Origin: REEB95 sp963810055
Lineage (GTDB): Bacteria; Pseudomonadota; Alphaproteobacteria; ATCC43930; CGMCC-115725
Assembly: GCA_963810055.1 (NCBI GenBank)
Contig: CAWEME010000012.1
Coordinates: forward strand, 62,001 to 126,000
Direction: 5' to 3'
Length of the DNA stretch: 64,000 bases
Of the stretch, positions 1 to 8,001 are shown piece after piece; position 1 is the first letter of the stretch; the number at the start of each line of letters is the position of its first letter. The translations under genes and the position numbers were made by a program. The notes under the pieces are model-generated. The model was not told where the DNA came from. It ran no database searches and was given only the letters and a program-made list of their open reading frames with translations.

Positions 1-110
1 GGCCGCGCATTGCCCGGCACCCGCGCCAGATGCTGGAGCAGGGCCAGGGTCTTCAACTGGAGCGGGTTGAGATTGAGCGGGTTGTGTTTGGGCGCCATGA
101 TGGCCGCCAT
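1..110 (-). CDS. Hypothetical protein, 5' end only (runs off the window edge)
   Basis: The minus strand opens at ATG 110 or, in the same frame, ATG 98, and stays open to the window edge. The reading from ATG 98 begins MAPKHNPLNLNP and continues with a Leu-rich segment (QLKTLALLQHLARV) that looks helical. I do not recognise the family. No clear Shine-Dalgarno lies ahead of either ATG, so the start is uncertain. It sits 30 bp downstream of the XRE regulator on the same strand and could be cotranscribed with it. Confidence 0.4.
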   Translation of the reverse strand, partial: MAAIMAPKHNPLNLNPLQLKTLALLQHLARVPGNAR

Positions 111-142
111 CTTAGAACAGGAGACCGGCCGCCAGGCAAGGC

Positions 143-631
143 CTAGGAATTTCCAGGGGGAGTTCCTGGGGGAGTTCCGGGAGAAGTTCCGGGGGAGGTT
201 TCCGGCGCCGCCTGGTGGTTCCCGAGCCGCGCGATCAGCCGCAAGATTTCGGCCTGGAGATCGCGGTCGCGGATGCCGTAATAGCCCCGCACCAGCGACA
301 AGACCTCGCGCCGGTCGAAGGGAGCGCTTGCCTCCCCGGCTTCCGCCGCCGGAAAGCCTTCGGCTCCCGGGCCGGAATAATCCGCGAAGAAAAAGCCGGG
401 CACGACCTGCAGCGCCACCGACATGTCGTAAAGCCGGCTGGCCGAGATGCGGATCGCTCCCGATTCGTATTTCTGCACCGCCTGGAAGGACACGCCGATG
501 CGCGCGGCCAGCGCGCTCTGGCTCATGCGCAGCTGGGCGCGGCGCAGCCGGATGCGGCTTCCGACATGGCAATCGATCGGATGCCGCGTTTCCACGGGCT
601 CGGTCCCGGACTTGAATTGACGCACCACCAT
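143..631 (-). CDS. XRE-family helix-turn-helix transcriptional regulator
   Basis: 162 aa. Residues about 20-80 form a Cro/CI-type helix-turn-helix: RLRRAQLRMSQSALAARIGV, then SFQAVQKYESGAIRISA, the classic QxxxxKYExG recognition-helix pattern. This is the short regulator type common in alphaproteobacteria. ATG 631 was chosen over upstream starts because a strong GAGGAAAG ribosome site precedes it by about 5 nt and the domain starts soon after. The C-terminus ends in a run of near-identical T/S/P-P-G triplets that looks like a slipped simple repeat. It is probably a DNA-binding repressor; the target is unknown. A perfect palindrome about 200 bp upstream (834-845) could be an operator. Confidence 0.8.
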   Translation of the reverse strand: MVVRQFKSGTEPVETRHPIDCHVGSRIRLRRAQLRMSQSALAARIGVSFQAVQKYESGAIRISASRLYDMSVALQVVPGFFFADYSGPGAEGFPAAEAGEASAPFDRREVLSLVRGYYGIRDRDLQAEILRLIARLGNHQAAPETSPGTSPGTPPGTPPGNS

Positions 632-833
632 GCTTTCCTCTTTTCTCTTCCACGCGCGAAACGGCAACGGACTTCCCAGGGCGCGGCTTCCGCGCCTTGA
701 GTTCGTCATCCCATTTGCCCGATTGCGGCTTTTGCCGTTTGCGGCCGCCTTCTGGCGGCGGCTTGGAGTTGGGTCCCGCCCAAGCGGCGCGGGCACCCGA
801 TCGCCATCACGGTCGGCGATGCGTTACTCTTAA

Positions 834-845
834 TTTGCGCGCAAA
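834..845. promoter_or_regulatory. Perfect 12-bp palindrome, candidate operator
   Basis: TTTGCGCGCAAA is a perfect palindrome in the gene-free stretch upstream of the XRE regulator. Xre/Cro proteins bind dyads, so autoregulation is possible. Only the palindrome is seen; the binding role is inference. Confidence 0.25.
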
Positions 846-932
846 ATAGCGGTGAATCTAGAACCGGGTAAAGGAATTTCGCGCCTGCGGCGATATGTCC
901 GTGAACAAACATGGTTAATCCGGCGCGCTAGC

Positions 933-957
933 GCGTGATCGCCTTTGGCAATCACGC
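933..957. repeat. Hairpin-forming inverted repeat, unit 1
   Basis: GCGTGAT ... ATCACGC arms of 7 bp surround an inner GCC/GGC pair. This is the first of two adjacent dyads in the roughly 400-bp gene-free region 632-1031, downstream of the TSUP gene. The AGCGTGAT-type arm resembles dispersed intergenic palindromes of alphaproteobacteria. No T-tract follows on either strand, so it is not a convincing intrinsic terminator. Confidence 0.5.
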
Positions 958-988
958 TCTAACATTTGTTTGGGCCGCGCGATTTCAT

Positions 989-1023
989 CGGTTTGATGGA
1001 ATCACCCGATTCCATTCAGACCG
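989..1023. repeat. Hairpin-forming inverted repeat, unit 2
   Basis: CGGTTTGATGGAATC, loop ACCC, then GATTCCATTCAGACCG. The arms pair over about 15 bp with one G-T pair and one bulge. It lies just past the stop of the TSUP gene, so it may stabilise or end that transcript. Otherwise it is part of a dispersed palindromic repeat together with unit 1. Confidence 0.5.
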
Positions 1024-1031
1024 ATATTGCT

Positions 1032-1778
1032 CTAGCCGCGCAACGCCGCGTTCGCCAGGAAGGTCAGTCCGGTGGCGACATAGACGCCGAGCAGCACGCG
1101 CTGGAAGGCGCGCTCGCTCAATTGCACATGGACGTAGCGCCCGAGCCACATGCCGATCCCGGTCGGGACCAGCATCAGCACCGACAGGCCCAGCTCGGCA
1201 TGGGAAGCGACTCCCATCAGCCACAGCCCCAGCAGCAATCCCACCCCCGCCGTCACGTACATGATCGAGATGGCGGGAATGAATTCCTCCTTGGTGAGGC
1301 GCATGCCGAAGACATAGAGCATGAGCGGCGGGCCGTAGAAGGTGGAGATGCCGCCCAGGAAACCGCTCGCCACCCCGACCAGCGGGTTGAGCCAGGCCTC
1401 GTGGCGCGGCTGGAGACGCAGATGCGGGCGCAGGCTGACGAAGACCGGGAAAGCGATCACCGCCAGGCCGATGATCAGGTCGAGCACCCGCTCCGGCAGC
1501 ACCACCAGAAGCCGCACCGAAAACAGGATGGAAACCAGCAGAGGCAGAAGCAGGGTCCAGAAGCGCCGCAGCAGGGGCACGAACCGGCCGCCCTGGAAGC
1601 TCTGCACCAAATTCGCGGCGGTGACCGGAATCGTGGTCAGCGTCACCGCGGTCTTGAGATTGACCAGCATGGTCAAAAGCGGCACCGCCACCAGCGGCAT
1701 GCCGATGCCGACCACGCCCTTGACCGTGCTGCCGGCCAGGAGCGCGAGCGAGCAGAGGAAGAGGAGGAAGGACGTCAT
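1032..1778 (-). CDS. TSUP (TauE/SafE) family sulfite/sulfur-compound exporter
   Basis: 248 aa, almost wholly hydrophobic, with about eight predicted membrane segments in two similar halves, as expected for the TSUP family. The glycine-rich first half (STVKGVVGIGMPLVAVPLL) and the second-half GFLGGISTFYGPPLMLYVFG are typical. The family exports sulfite, sulfoacetate or related anions; the substrate here is not visible. ATG 1778 overlaps the stop of the upstream chromate-transporter half by ATGA, so translation is probably coupled. It is the last gene of a three-gene anion-transport unit. Confidence 0.85.
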   Translation of the reverse strand: MTSFLLFLCSLALLAGSTVKGVVGIGMPLVAVPLLTMLVNLKTAVTLTTIPVTAANLVQSFQGGRFVPLLRRFWTLLLPLLVSILFSVRLLVVLPERVLDLIIGLAVIAFPVFVSLRPHLRLQPRHEAWLNPLVGVASGFLGGISTFYGPPLMLYVFGMRLTKEEFIPAISIMYVTAGVGLLLGLWLMGVASHAELGLSVLMLVPTGIGMWLGRYVHVQLSERAFQRVLLGVYVATGLTFLANAALRG

Positions 1779-2308
1779 CCCAGCCACCCGAAGCCGCCCA
1801 GGCAGGCGGCCACCCCGAATACCCAGAGCGGGTTGAGCCCGGTCCAATAGGTCAACGCCGCCGTGACCGCGGTGAGGAGATAGGCCAGGGCGCCGTGGTC
1901 CGAGGTCTTGGCGAGCAGAAAGGCGCTCGACGACACCAAGCCGACCGTGACCGGCGTCAGCCCGTTCTGGATGATTTCGAGCCAGGGCCGGTGGCGGAAA
2001 TAGGTCCACAGCCGGAAAGAGAAGTAGGTCAGCGTCACCGACGGCCCCATCATCGCCGCCGTCGCCACCAGCGCGCCCGTGAGCCCGGCGACATGCCAGC
2101 CGATCAGCGTCACCACCATCACGTTCGGGCCGGGCGCGGCCTGGGCCAGCGCGTAGAGCGAGACGAATTGCCGGTCGGTCATCCAATGCGCGACATCGGC
2201 CGCCTGGCGGTGCATTTCCGGGATGACCGCGTTGGCGCCGCCGAAGGCCAACAGCGAGACGGTAAGGAAGCAGAGGGCGAGCGCGCCCAGCGGGCTGGAG
2301 CCTTTCAT
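1775..2308 (-). CDS. Chromate transporter, C-terminal half of a two-part ChrA
   Basis: 177 aa with about five to six membrane segments. It shows the CHR-domain pattern LLAFGGANAVIPEMHRQ and ALAQAAPGPNVMVVTLIGW. In two-part (short-chain) ChrA systems, two such domains are made as separate proteins and work as a heterodimer; known members export chromate, probably in place of sulfate. ATG 2308 overlaps the upstream partner's stop (ATGA), and its own stop overlaps the TSUP start, so the three genes are tightly coupled. Confidence 0.85.
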   Translation of the reverse strand: MKGSSPLGALALCFLTVSLLAFGGANAVIPEMHRQAADVAHWMTDRQFVSLYALAQAAPGPNVMVVTLIGWHVAGLTGALVATAAMMGPSVTLTYFSFRLWTYFRHRPWLEIIQNGLTPVTVGLVSSSAFLLAKTSDHGALAYLLTAVTAALTYWTGLNPLWVFGVAACLGGFGWLG

Positions 2309-2805
2309 CCGCGCCGCCACCAGGCAATGCCGATGCTGAGCGGGATCGCGCCCGCCAGCACCCAGGGCAAGGGCAGCCCCAACAGCGCGATGGCGGCGAA
2401 CACCAGGATCATGACCGGCAGCGCCTCGCCCGGGCGGCGGGCCAGCAGCGGCCGCGCCAGGCGCGCCGCCATGGCCAGGATCATGCCCGCGGCCGAGGCC
2501 GAAACGCCGAGCAGCGCGCCGGTGACGGCCGGATTGCCGCCATAGCCTTCGTACAACGCGCCCAGGGTGATGACGATGATGAAAGGCAGGACGGTGATGC
2601 CGAGAAAGGCCGCCGCCGAACCCTTGACGCCGCGGAAGCGCGCCCCCACCGCGATCGACAGATTGCAGACATTGGGCCCGGGCAGGAACTGGCACAGCGC
2701 CAGCAGATCGAGGAATTCGGATTCGGTCAGCCAGCGGCGGCGCTCGACGATCATGCGCCGCGCCCAGGGCAGCACGCCGCCGAAGCCCATCGCCGCCACC
2801 AGCAT
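2305..2805 (-). CDS. Chromate transporter, N-terminal half of a two-part ChrA
   Basis: CHR domain with the motifs GFGGVLPWARRMIVERRRWL and LALCQFLPGPNVCNLSIAVG, matching the N-terminal half of ChrA. The first ATG (2805) cuts into the domain: the in-frame residues just upstream (TLRELFLSF) still match the usual ChrA N-terminus, but I find no ATG, GTG or TTG there. Only a CTG at 2886, overlapping the stop of the preceding gene, could serve. The true start is therefore unresolved: a rare codon, or a small sequence error. It pairs with the gene that follows. Confidence 0.75.
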   Translation of the reverse strand: MLVAAMGFGGVLPWARRMIVERRRWLTESEFLDLLALCQFLPGPNVCNLSIAVGARFRGVKGSAAAFLGITVLPFIIVITLGALYEGYGGNPAVTGALLGVSASAAGMILAMAARLARPLLARRPGEALPVMILVFAAIALLGLPLPWVLAGAIPLSIGIAWWRRG

Positions 2806-2879
2806 GAAGCTCAGGAACAGCTCGCGCAGAGTCGGCGCGGGCGGCCGTGCTTCGGCGGGAGAAAGAGATGGGTCGGCGA

Positions 2880-3431
2880 TTACCAGTGCCGCACGCGCCC
2901 GACGTCGACGTGGACGAAGTTGGAGCGCGGATAATAGCCGACGCCGCCGCCCTTGAGCGACAACGCCGCGCGGCGCAGCAGCCCGAGATGCCGCCCGGGC
3001 ACGCGCAGATCGATCGCCTGGCCCTGGATATGGAGGCTGTTCTTGGCCACGCCTTCGCTTTCCTCGGCCAGCATGGCGTTGGTTTCGGGCGAGCGGTAGC
3101 CGGAAATGACTTGATAAGGCGCTGGCGTGTCGAGCCGGCGGTTGAGCGCGGCCAGCAGGTCGAGGAGTTTGGGATCGATCGGATGGACCTGGCCGGTGCG
3201 GAAATCGCGCAGCAGCCAGTCGATGCGCCGGAGCGCTTCGGGCTCGTAGCCGTTCTCGGTCCAATAGACCAGGGCGAGCTTCTCGCCGGTGTGAAGATTG
3301 TCGAAGGAAAGCGCGCGGCGGGTTTCGAACCGCGGCAAGGCGATGGCCGGCGCCGCCGCCAGGGCTACGGCCGACCCCGCGGCCAGGCTGAGGAAATGCC
3401 GCCGCCCTTTATTCCGCAGAGTTTCCGTCAT
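2880..3431 (-). CDS. DUF882 / M15-type murein peptidase-like protein (YcbK-like), Tat-exported
   Basis: About 183 aa. The N-terminus carries a twin-arginine signal (GRRHFLSLAAGSAVALAAAPAIA), so the protein is probably exported folded to the periplasm. The body matches the YcbK/DUF882 branch of the peptidase M15 fold: SGYRSPETNAML, the zinc-site region SLHIQGQAIDLRV, and a final NFVHVDVGRVRHW with the last metal histidines. It is likely a murein endopeptidase or carboxypeptidase. ATG 3431 follows a G-rich ribosome site; a GTG at 3455 is an alternative. The next gene upstream on the same strand is an L,D-transpeptidase, a common cell-wall pair. Confidence 0.85.
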   Translation of the reverse strand: MTETLRNKGRRHFLSLAAGSAVALAAAPAIALPRFETRRALSFDNLHTGEKLALVYWTENGYEPEALRRIDWLLRDFRTGQVHPIDPKLLDLLAALNRRLDTPAPYQVISGYRSPETNAMLAEESEGVAKNSLHIQGQAIDLRVPGRHLGLLRRAALSLKGGGVGYYPRSNFVHVDVGRVRHW

Positions 3432-3545
3432 CCCCCCGACCACCCCACCAGACACCGGACACGATACGGCGCGGCTTTAGCGCGCTCTTCCCGGGCCCGA
3501 TATTCCGACAAACCAGGGCGCGGGACAACAGGTTTTGATCGCTTC

Positions 3546-5156
3546 TCAGTTCTTCCCGGGCGCGGCGGCGAGGTGGCGCGGCGCGGGCGCCAATTGCTCG
3601 GACAGATCGCGTTTCACCAGCGCCTGGTTGAGCCGGCGGTCGCGGCCGTAGAGGTCGTCGCGGAACTCGACGGTGCCGTCGGCATCGGCGAAGGCGGTCC
3701 AATAGAACATGTAGACCGGGATGGGATGCGGCAGCGGGATGGTCTGGGTCTTGCCGGTGGCGATGGCGGCGTCGATCGCTTCCATCGTCCAATTGGCCGG
3801 CGCCAGCACGCGCCGCGCCAGTTCGCGCGGATTGCCGAGCCGCACGCAACCGTGACTCCAGGCGCGCCGCACCCGCGCGAACAAGCCCGTGGCCGGCGTG
3901 TCGTGGAGATAGATGTCGAGCGCGTTCGGCATCTCGAACTTGATCTTGCCCAGCGCGTTCTTGGGGCCGGGCAGCTGGGCCAGCTGCTTGCCTCCGGGAA
4001 CGTCGATATAGGCGTAGTCGTTGCGCTCGAGATAATGCGGATCCTTCTTCAGCGCCGGGCGGATTTCGGCCTTGATGATCGAGCTCGGCACGTTCCAGAA
4101 CGGGTTGAACGTCACCGCGGTCATGTGCGTCTTCAAGACCGGCGTCGGCCGGTTGGGCAGGCCCACCACCGCGCGCATGGCGAGCGGCGCCTCGCCGGCC
4201 TCGAAGTAGACGACGCTGGCGTCGGGAACCTCGACCTCGACCCGGGTCGGCGGATTCTCGCGCGGCATCGAGCGGCGGCGCTCGAGATTGAGCCGGATCT
4301 GGCGCAAGCGTTCGCCCGGCGCGGCGTTGAGCGCGGTGAGCGTGGCGCGGCCCACCGTGCCGTCGGCCGGCAGGCCGTGGGTTTCCTGGAAACGCGTCAC
4401 CGCCGCTTTCAGACCGGCATCGTATTGCGCGTCGTCATCCGGCTTGCCGGGCGAGAGGAATCCCTCGGCCAGCAGGCGCTGGCGCAGCAGGGCCACGTCG
4501 CCGCCGCTGTCGCCCGGCTTCAGCGGCACGGCGAGATTCACCGGCCGCCAGGCCTGGGCAGCGGCATAGGCCTTGTAGCGGGCATAGGCCTGGCGCAACC
4601 GGGCATAGTCGTCATCGGAAGGGGGGAGCGTGGCGAGATAGACGGCGACGCCGTCGGCTTGCGCGCGCGCCAGAGCGGCCGCCGGATCGAAGGATGGTTG
4701 CGGCATCGCCCAATCGGTTTCGAAGTCGGCGGGCGTAACCCGGCCGCGCGCCAGCGCCTGGGCGTAGCGCAAAAAGGCGTCGGTGAGCAGGATGTCGCCG
4801 CGCGCCGCATCGGTATCGGGCAGCGCGAAGGCGCCGGGATCGAGCCCGTGCGAGGGCGCATCGGCCAGGGCCGAAACCAGCTCGGCGCGGCGCCGATCGT
4901 CCCATAGCGGGCGAAAATCGTGTTTCTGGTAGATCGACGAAAGCTGCGCGCGGTCGAGCCTGCGCCCGGCGATGACGAGATCGCCTTCGCCCGCAAGCAG
5001 GCTCGATATCGTTTCGGTGTTGAACAACCCGGCCGGCGCCGGCGCGGGATGCGCCGGCGGCGGAATCGGCGCTTGCGTTTGGGCCCAGGCGGAAAGCGGC
5101 AGCGCCGCGATCAGCAGCAGCAGGGAGAGCAGGCGGAGAGCGCGCGGCGCGGTCAT
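3546..5156 (-). CDS. L,D-transpeptidase (YcbB/LdtD-like) with peptidoglycan-binding domain
   Basis: 536 aa. A Sec signal peptide is seen at residues 1-25 (LLSLLLLIAALPLSAWAQ). A PG_binding_1-type repeat lies near the middle (LKPGDSGGDVALLRQRLL ... DGTVGRATLTALN). The C-terminal YkuD catalytic domain has IYLHDTPATGLF and the active-site SHGCVRLGNP, with the nucleophile Cys and His. It forms 3-3 peptide cross-links in peptidoglycan and acts in the periplasm. Length and order fit the LdtD branch. It lies about 100 bp upstream of the M15-like gene on the same strand. Confidence 0.93.
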   Translation of the reverse strand: MTAPRALRLLSLLLLIAALPLSAWAQTQAPIPPPAHPAPAPAGLFNTETISSLLAGEGDLVIAGRRLDRAQLSSIYQKHDFRPLWDDRRRAELVSALADAPSHGLDPGAFALPDTDAARGDILLTDAFLRYAQALARGRVTPADFETDWAMPQPSFDPAAALARAQADGVAVYLATLPPSDDDYARLRQAYARYKAYAAAQAWRPVNLAVPLKPGDSGGDVALLRQRLLAEGFLSPGKPDDDAQYDAGLKAAVTRFQETHGLPADGTVGRATLTALNAAPGERLRQIRLNLERRRSMPRENPPTRVEVEVPDASVVYFEAGEAPLAMRAVVGLPNRPTPVLKTHMTAVTFNPFWNVPSSIIKAEIRPALKKDPHYLERNDYAYIDVPGGKQLAQLPGPKNALGKIKFEMPNALDIYLHDTPATGLFARVRRAWSHGCVRLGNPRELARRVLAPANWTMEAIDAAIATGKTQTIPLPHPIPVYMFYWTAFADADGTVEFRDDLYGRDRRLNQALVKRDLSEQLAPAPRHLAAAPGKN

Positions 5157-5285
5157 GATCGGATTTGGGCTTGAGGTTTTTTGCTAGGAGTTTCGGCTTC
5201 GGCCATCATCGGGCATGCGGCCGGAGGCGGCAATGGAATTATAAAATCGCTTTTCTTTTTCAAGGCTTTGGTCAGGATAGGGCGC

Positions 5286-6113
5286 ATGGAATTCATAGCC
5301 ATCAAGGACGCGCAGGTGCCGGCGCTGGGCCTCGGGACTTGGGCGCTCGACGGGCGCGGCGGTTTCGCGGCGGTCAAGGAAGCCCTCGCCCTGGGCTACC
5401 GCCATATCGACACCGCGCAGATGTACGGCAACGAGGAAGCGGTGGGCGACGCCATCAGGCAATCGGGCTTGAGGCGCGCCGAGATTTTCCTCACCACCAA
5501 GATCGCGGCGGGCAATCTGCGCGCCGAACAAGTGCGGCGCGGCGTTACCGACAGCTTGAAGCGGCTCGGCTTGGATTACGTCGATCTGCTGCTGATCCAT
5601 TGGCCGAGCAAGAGCGAGCCGCTGGGCGAGACGCTGGCGGAATTCGCCGAAGCGCGGGCCCGAGGCCAGACCCGCTTCATCGGCGTGAGCAATTTCAATG
5701 TGGCGCTGCTGGCCGAGACCGTCGAAAAGCACCGCGCCGACATACTCTGCAACCAGGTGGAATATCATCCCTATCTGTCGCAACGCCCGGTGCTGGCCGC
5801 CTTGAAAAAATATGGGCTGATGCTGACGGCTTATTGCCCGCTGGCGCGCGGGCGCGTGACGCGGGACCGGGAGTTGACCGAGATCGGCCGCCGCCACGGC
5901 AAGAGCGCGAGCCAAGTGGCGTTGCGCTGGCTGTTGGATCAGAAGAACGTCGCCGCCATTCCCAAATCGGCGCGGCGGGAACACCTCGCGGCCAATCTGG
6001 ACATCTTCGATTTCAAGCTGGCCCCCGAGGAGACCGCCTTAATCGACGCCAAGCGCGGCACCGGACGGGTGGTCGACCCCGCCGGCTGGGGCCCGGAATG
6101 GGACGGGCCTTAA
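5286..6113 (+). CDS. Aldo/keto reductase (2,5-diketo-gluconate reductase-like)
   Basis: 275 aa, the normal size for an AKR. The catalytic tetrad is complete: Asp42 and Tyr47 (RHIDTAQMYGNE), Lys72 (FLTTKI) and His105 (LLLIHWP). The NADPH-binding end is visible as IPKSARREHLAANLDIFDF. It reduces small carbonyl compounds in the cytoplasm; the substrate cannot be told. ATG 5286 fits the usual AKR N-terminus; the frame is open further upstream but that part has no family resemblance. It stands alone, divergent from the transpeptidase. Confidence 0.92.
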   Translation: MEFIAIKDAQVPALGLGTWALDGRGGFAAVKEALALGYRHIDTAQMYGNEEAVGDAIRQSGLRRAEIFLTTKIAAGNLRAEQVRRGVTDSLKRLGLDYVDLLLIHWPSKSEPLGETLAEFAEARARGQTRFIGVSNFNVALLAETVEKHRADILCNQVEYHPYLSQRPVLAALKKYGLMLTAYCPLARGRVTRDRELTEIGRRHGKSASQVALRWLLDQKNVAAIPKSARREHLAANLDIFDFKLAPEETALIDAKRGTGRVVDPAGWGPEWDGP

Positions 6114-6211
6114 ACCACAGGCAACCAAGGTAATTTACTTCGTTTCCACAGTGTGCAAACTGGTGCCGGTTTGCACCCAAGTTTCCGCCCCGGAATTCAC
6201 GAGGACATAAG

Positions 6212-7249
6212 TTGAGCTGCTGCGATCCCGACCAGGCTCTCCGGCGAGACAAGAATGTCCGCCGCCGCACCGTGCTGAAAGGCGCCGCGGCGCTGGCCGG
6301 AGCGCTGGCCGTGGCGCCGGGCCGCGCCCGGGCCTTCGGCAAATCCCTGAAGCTCGCCTTTTGCAGCCAGCTTTTGTGCATCATTCCCTACACCGTCGCC
6401 AAATCCCAAGGCTTCTATGAGAAGGAAGGGCTCGACCTCGAGCTGGTCTATTCCCGCGGCGGCGGCGTGGCGATGGAGGCGCTGGTCGGCGGCGCGGTCG
6501 ATTACGGCGCCACCGCCTTGGACGTGGCGCTCGCCGCCTACGGCAAGGGCGCGCCGATCAAGCGTTTTCTCTCGACCGGCAAGCTGCCGCTGTTCGCGCT
6601 CGCCGTGGCGCCGAAAATGGCGGCGAAGATCACCACGCTCAAGGACCTCGAAGGCAAGACCGTGGGCGTGTCGGGACTGGGCAACGCCGACCATGCGCTG
6701 ACGCTCTATCTCCTGAAACAGGCCGGCGCGGATTCGTCCAAGGTGCAGTTCGCCGTCCTCGGCCCCAATTTGCTCGAAGCGTTGCGCCAGGGCGCGGTCG
6801 ACGCCGGGCTGGTGCAGGAGCCGGCGCTGACTCTGATCGAACAGGCGGGCGGGCGCGTGCTGGTCAACGCCATGGATGCGGCCGACGCCAAGAAATATCT
6901 CGGCGGCAATTACGAGTTCATGGGCGTGGCGGTGCGCGCGGCCGAGATTCCGGCGCGGCGCGAGGAGATGAAGGCGCTCGCCCGCGCCTTGCAGAGCGGA
7001 TTGAAGGCGGTGCAGATTCTCTCGCCCGACGAGCTGGTGAAATCCCTGCCGCCGGAGATGACCACCGGCGCCGATACCGGCCAGATGCGCGACATCCTGG
7101 CGCGTTACCGGGCCTCGCTTTATCCCGCCTCGGTCAAGATCGACCTCGCCGCCGCCGCCCGCGTTGCATCGTCGCTCAAGGTGGCGGGACTGCTTCCGCC
7201 CAACGCCGATTCCTCGGGCCTCTACGACACCTCGATCGCCGGGGGCTGA
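6212..7249 (+). CDS. ABC transporter substrate-binding protein, NitT/TauT (SsuA-like) type
   Basis: 345 aa. It starts at TTG 6212 behind a GAGGA site. A twin-arginine signal (RRRTVLKGAAALAGALAVAPG) indicates export. The mature part has the NMT1/SsuA fold: LLCIIPYTVAKSQGFYEKEGLDLELV, then a GGGVAMEALVGGAVDYGATA sensor loop, and LKDLEGKTVGVSGLGNADH. It binds a small solute (nitrate, sulfonate, pyrimidine or similar) and hands it to the permease encoded two genes on. The ATPase start is 5 bp downstream. The real ligand is unknown. Confidence 0.9.
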   Translation: MSCCDPDQALRRDKNVRRRTVLKGAAALAGALAVAPGRARAFGKSLKLAFCSQLLCIIPYTVAKSQGFYEKEGLDLELVYSRGGGVAMEALVGGAVDYGATALDVALAAYGKGAPIKRFLSTGKLPLFALAVAPKMAAKITTLKDLEGKTVGVSGLGNADHALTLYLLKQAGADSSKVQFAVLGPNLLEALRQGAVDAGLVQEPALTLIEQAGGRVLVNAMDAADAKKYLGGNYEFMGVAVRAAEIPARREEMKALARALQSGLKAVQILSPDELVKSLPPEMTTGADTGQMRDILARYRASLYPASVKIDLAAAARVASSLKVAGLLPPNADSSGLYDTSIAGG

Positions 7250-7254
7250 GACTC

Positions 7255-8001
7255 TTGCTGCGCGTCACGGACCTGGCGTTGTCCTACGGCGCCGCGCCGG
7301 TGCTCGAAGGCGTAAGCCTCGAAGTGCCGAGCGGAAAATTCGTCAGCCTGGTCGGGCCTTCGGGCTCGGGCAAATCGAGCCTGTTGCGCGCCGTGATCGG
7401 CTTGCAGAAGCCTTCGGCGGGAGAAGTGAGCGGCGATTTCGCCCCGGGCGAGATCGGCATCCTGTTCCAGGACGACGCGCTTTTGCCCTGGCGCAACGCC
7501 GAGGAAAACGTGGCGTTGGGCTTGCGCCTCAAGGGCATGGACCGGGGTTCGGCCCTGGCCTCGGCGCGGCAATGGCTGACCCGGCTCGGGCTTTACGGCT
7601 TGAGCGAGCGTTGGCCGCGCCAGCTTTCGGGCGGGCAGCGCAAGCGCGTGGCGCTGGCCCAGGTGCTGGCGCGCGAGCCCGGTCTGTTGCTGATGGACGA
7701 GCCCTTCGCCTCGCTCGACGCCATCGTGCGCGCGCGCGTGACCGGCGATCTGGCTCGGCTGGTGGAGCAGCGCGGCATTTCGGTGCTGCTGGTGACGCAT
7801 GATCTGGAAGAGGCGCTGGCGCTGTCGGACACGGTCTATCTCTTGTCGCAAGGGCCGCGCGCCCAGATCGCCGGACGCTACGAGGTGACGCTGCCCCGGC
7901 CGCGCGACCCGATGACGGTGCGCACGCACCCGGATTTCGCGCCGCTGCTGACGCTTCTGTGGCACGACCTGTCGCGCGAAGTCGGCGGGCGGGCGGCATG
8001 A
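7255..8001 (+). CDS. ABC transporter ATP-binding protein, NitT/TauT type
   Basis: 248 aa. Walker A GPSGSGKS is at residues 34-41, the signature LSGGQ at 124-128, and Walker B LLLMDEP with the catalytic Glu149, followed by the H-loop VLLVTHD. This is the energising subunit of the importer. It begins at TTG 7255, 5 bp after the binding protein, and its stop overlaps the permease ATG (ATGA), so all three are one operon. Confidence 0.95.
   Translation: MLRVTDLALSYGAAPVLEGVSLEVPSGKFVSLVGPSGSGKSSLLRAVIGLQKPSAGEVSGDFAPGEIGILFQDDALLPWRNAEENVALGLRLKGMDRGSALASARQWLTRLGLYGLSERWPRQLSGGQRKRVALAQVLAREPGLLLMDEPFASLDAIVRARVTGDLARLVEQRGISVLLVTHDLEEALALSDTVYLLSQGPRAQIAGRYEVTLPRPRDPMTVRTHPDFAPLLTLLWHDLSREVGGRAA

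Noticed and set aside
10..615. Plus-strand frame opposite the XRE regulator
   Set aside because: The product is Arg/Pro-rich without domains, and the opposite strand carries a clear helix-turn-helix gene with a strong ribosome site.
2847..4907. 686-codon open frame on the plus strand
   Set aside because: It lies antisense to the ChrA, M15-like and L,D-transpeptidase genes. Its product is Arg/Gly/His-rich with no domain, as expected from GC-rich third-position shadows.
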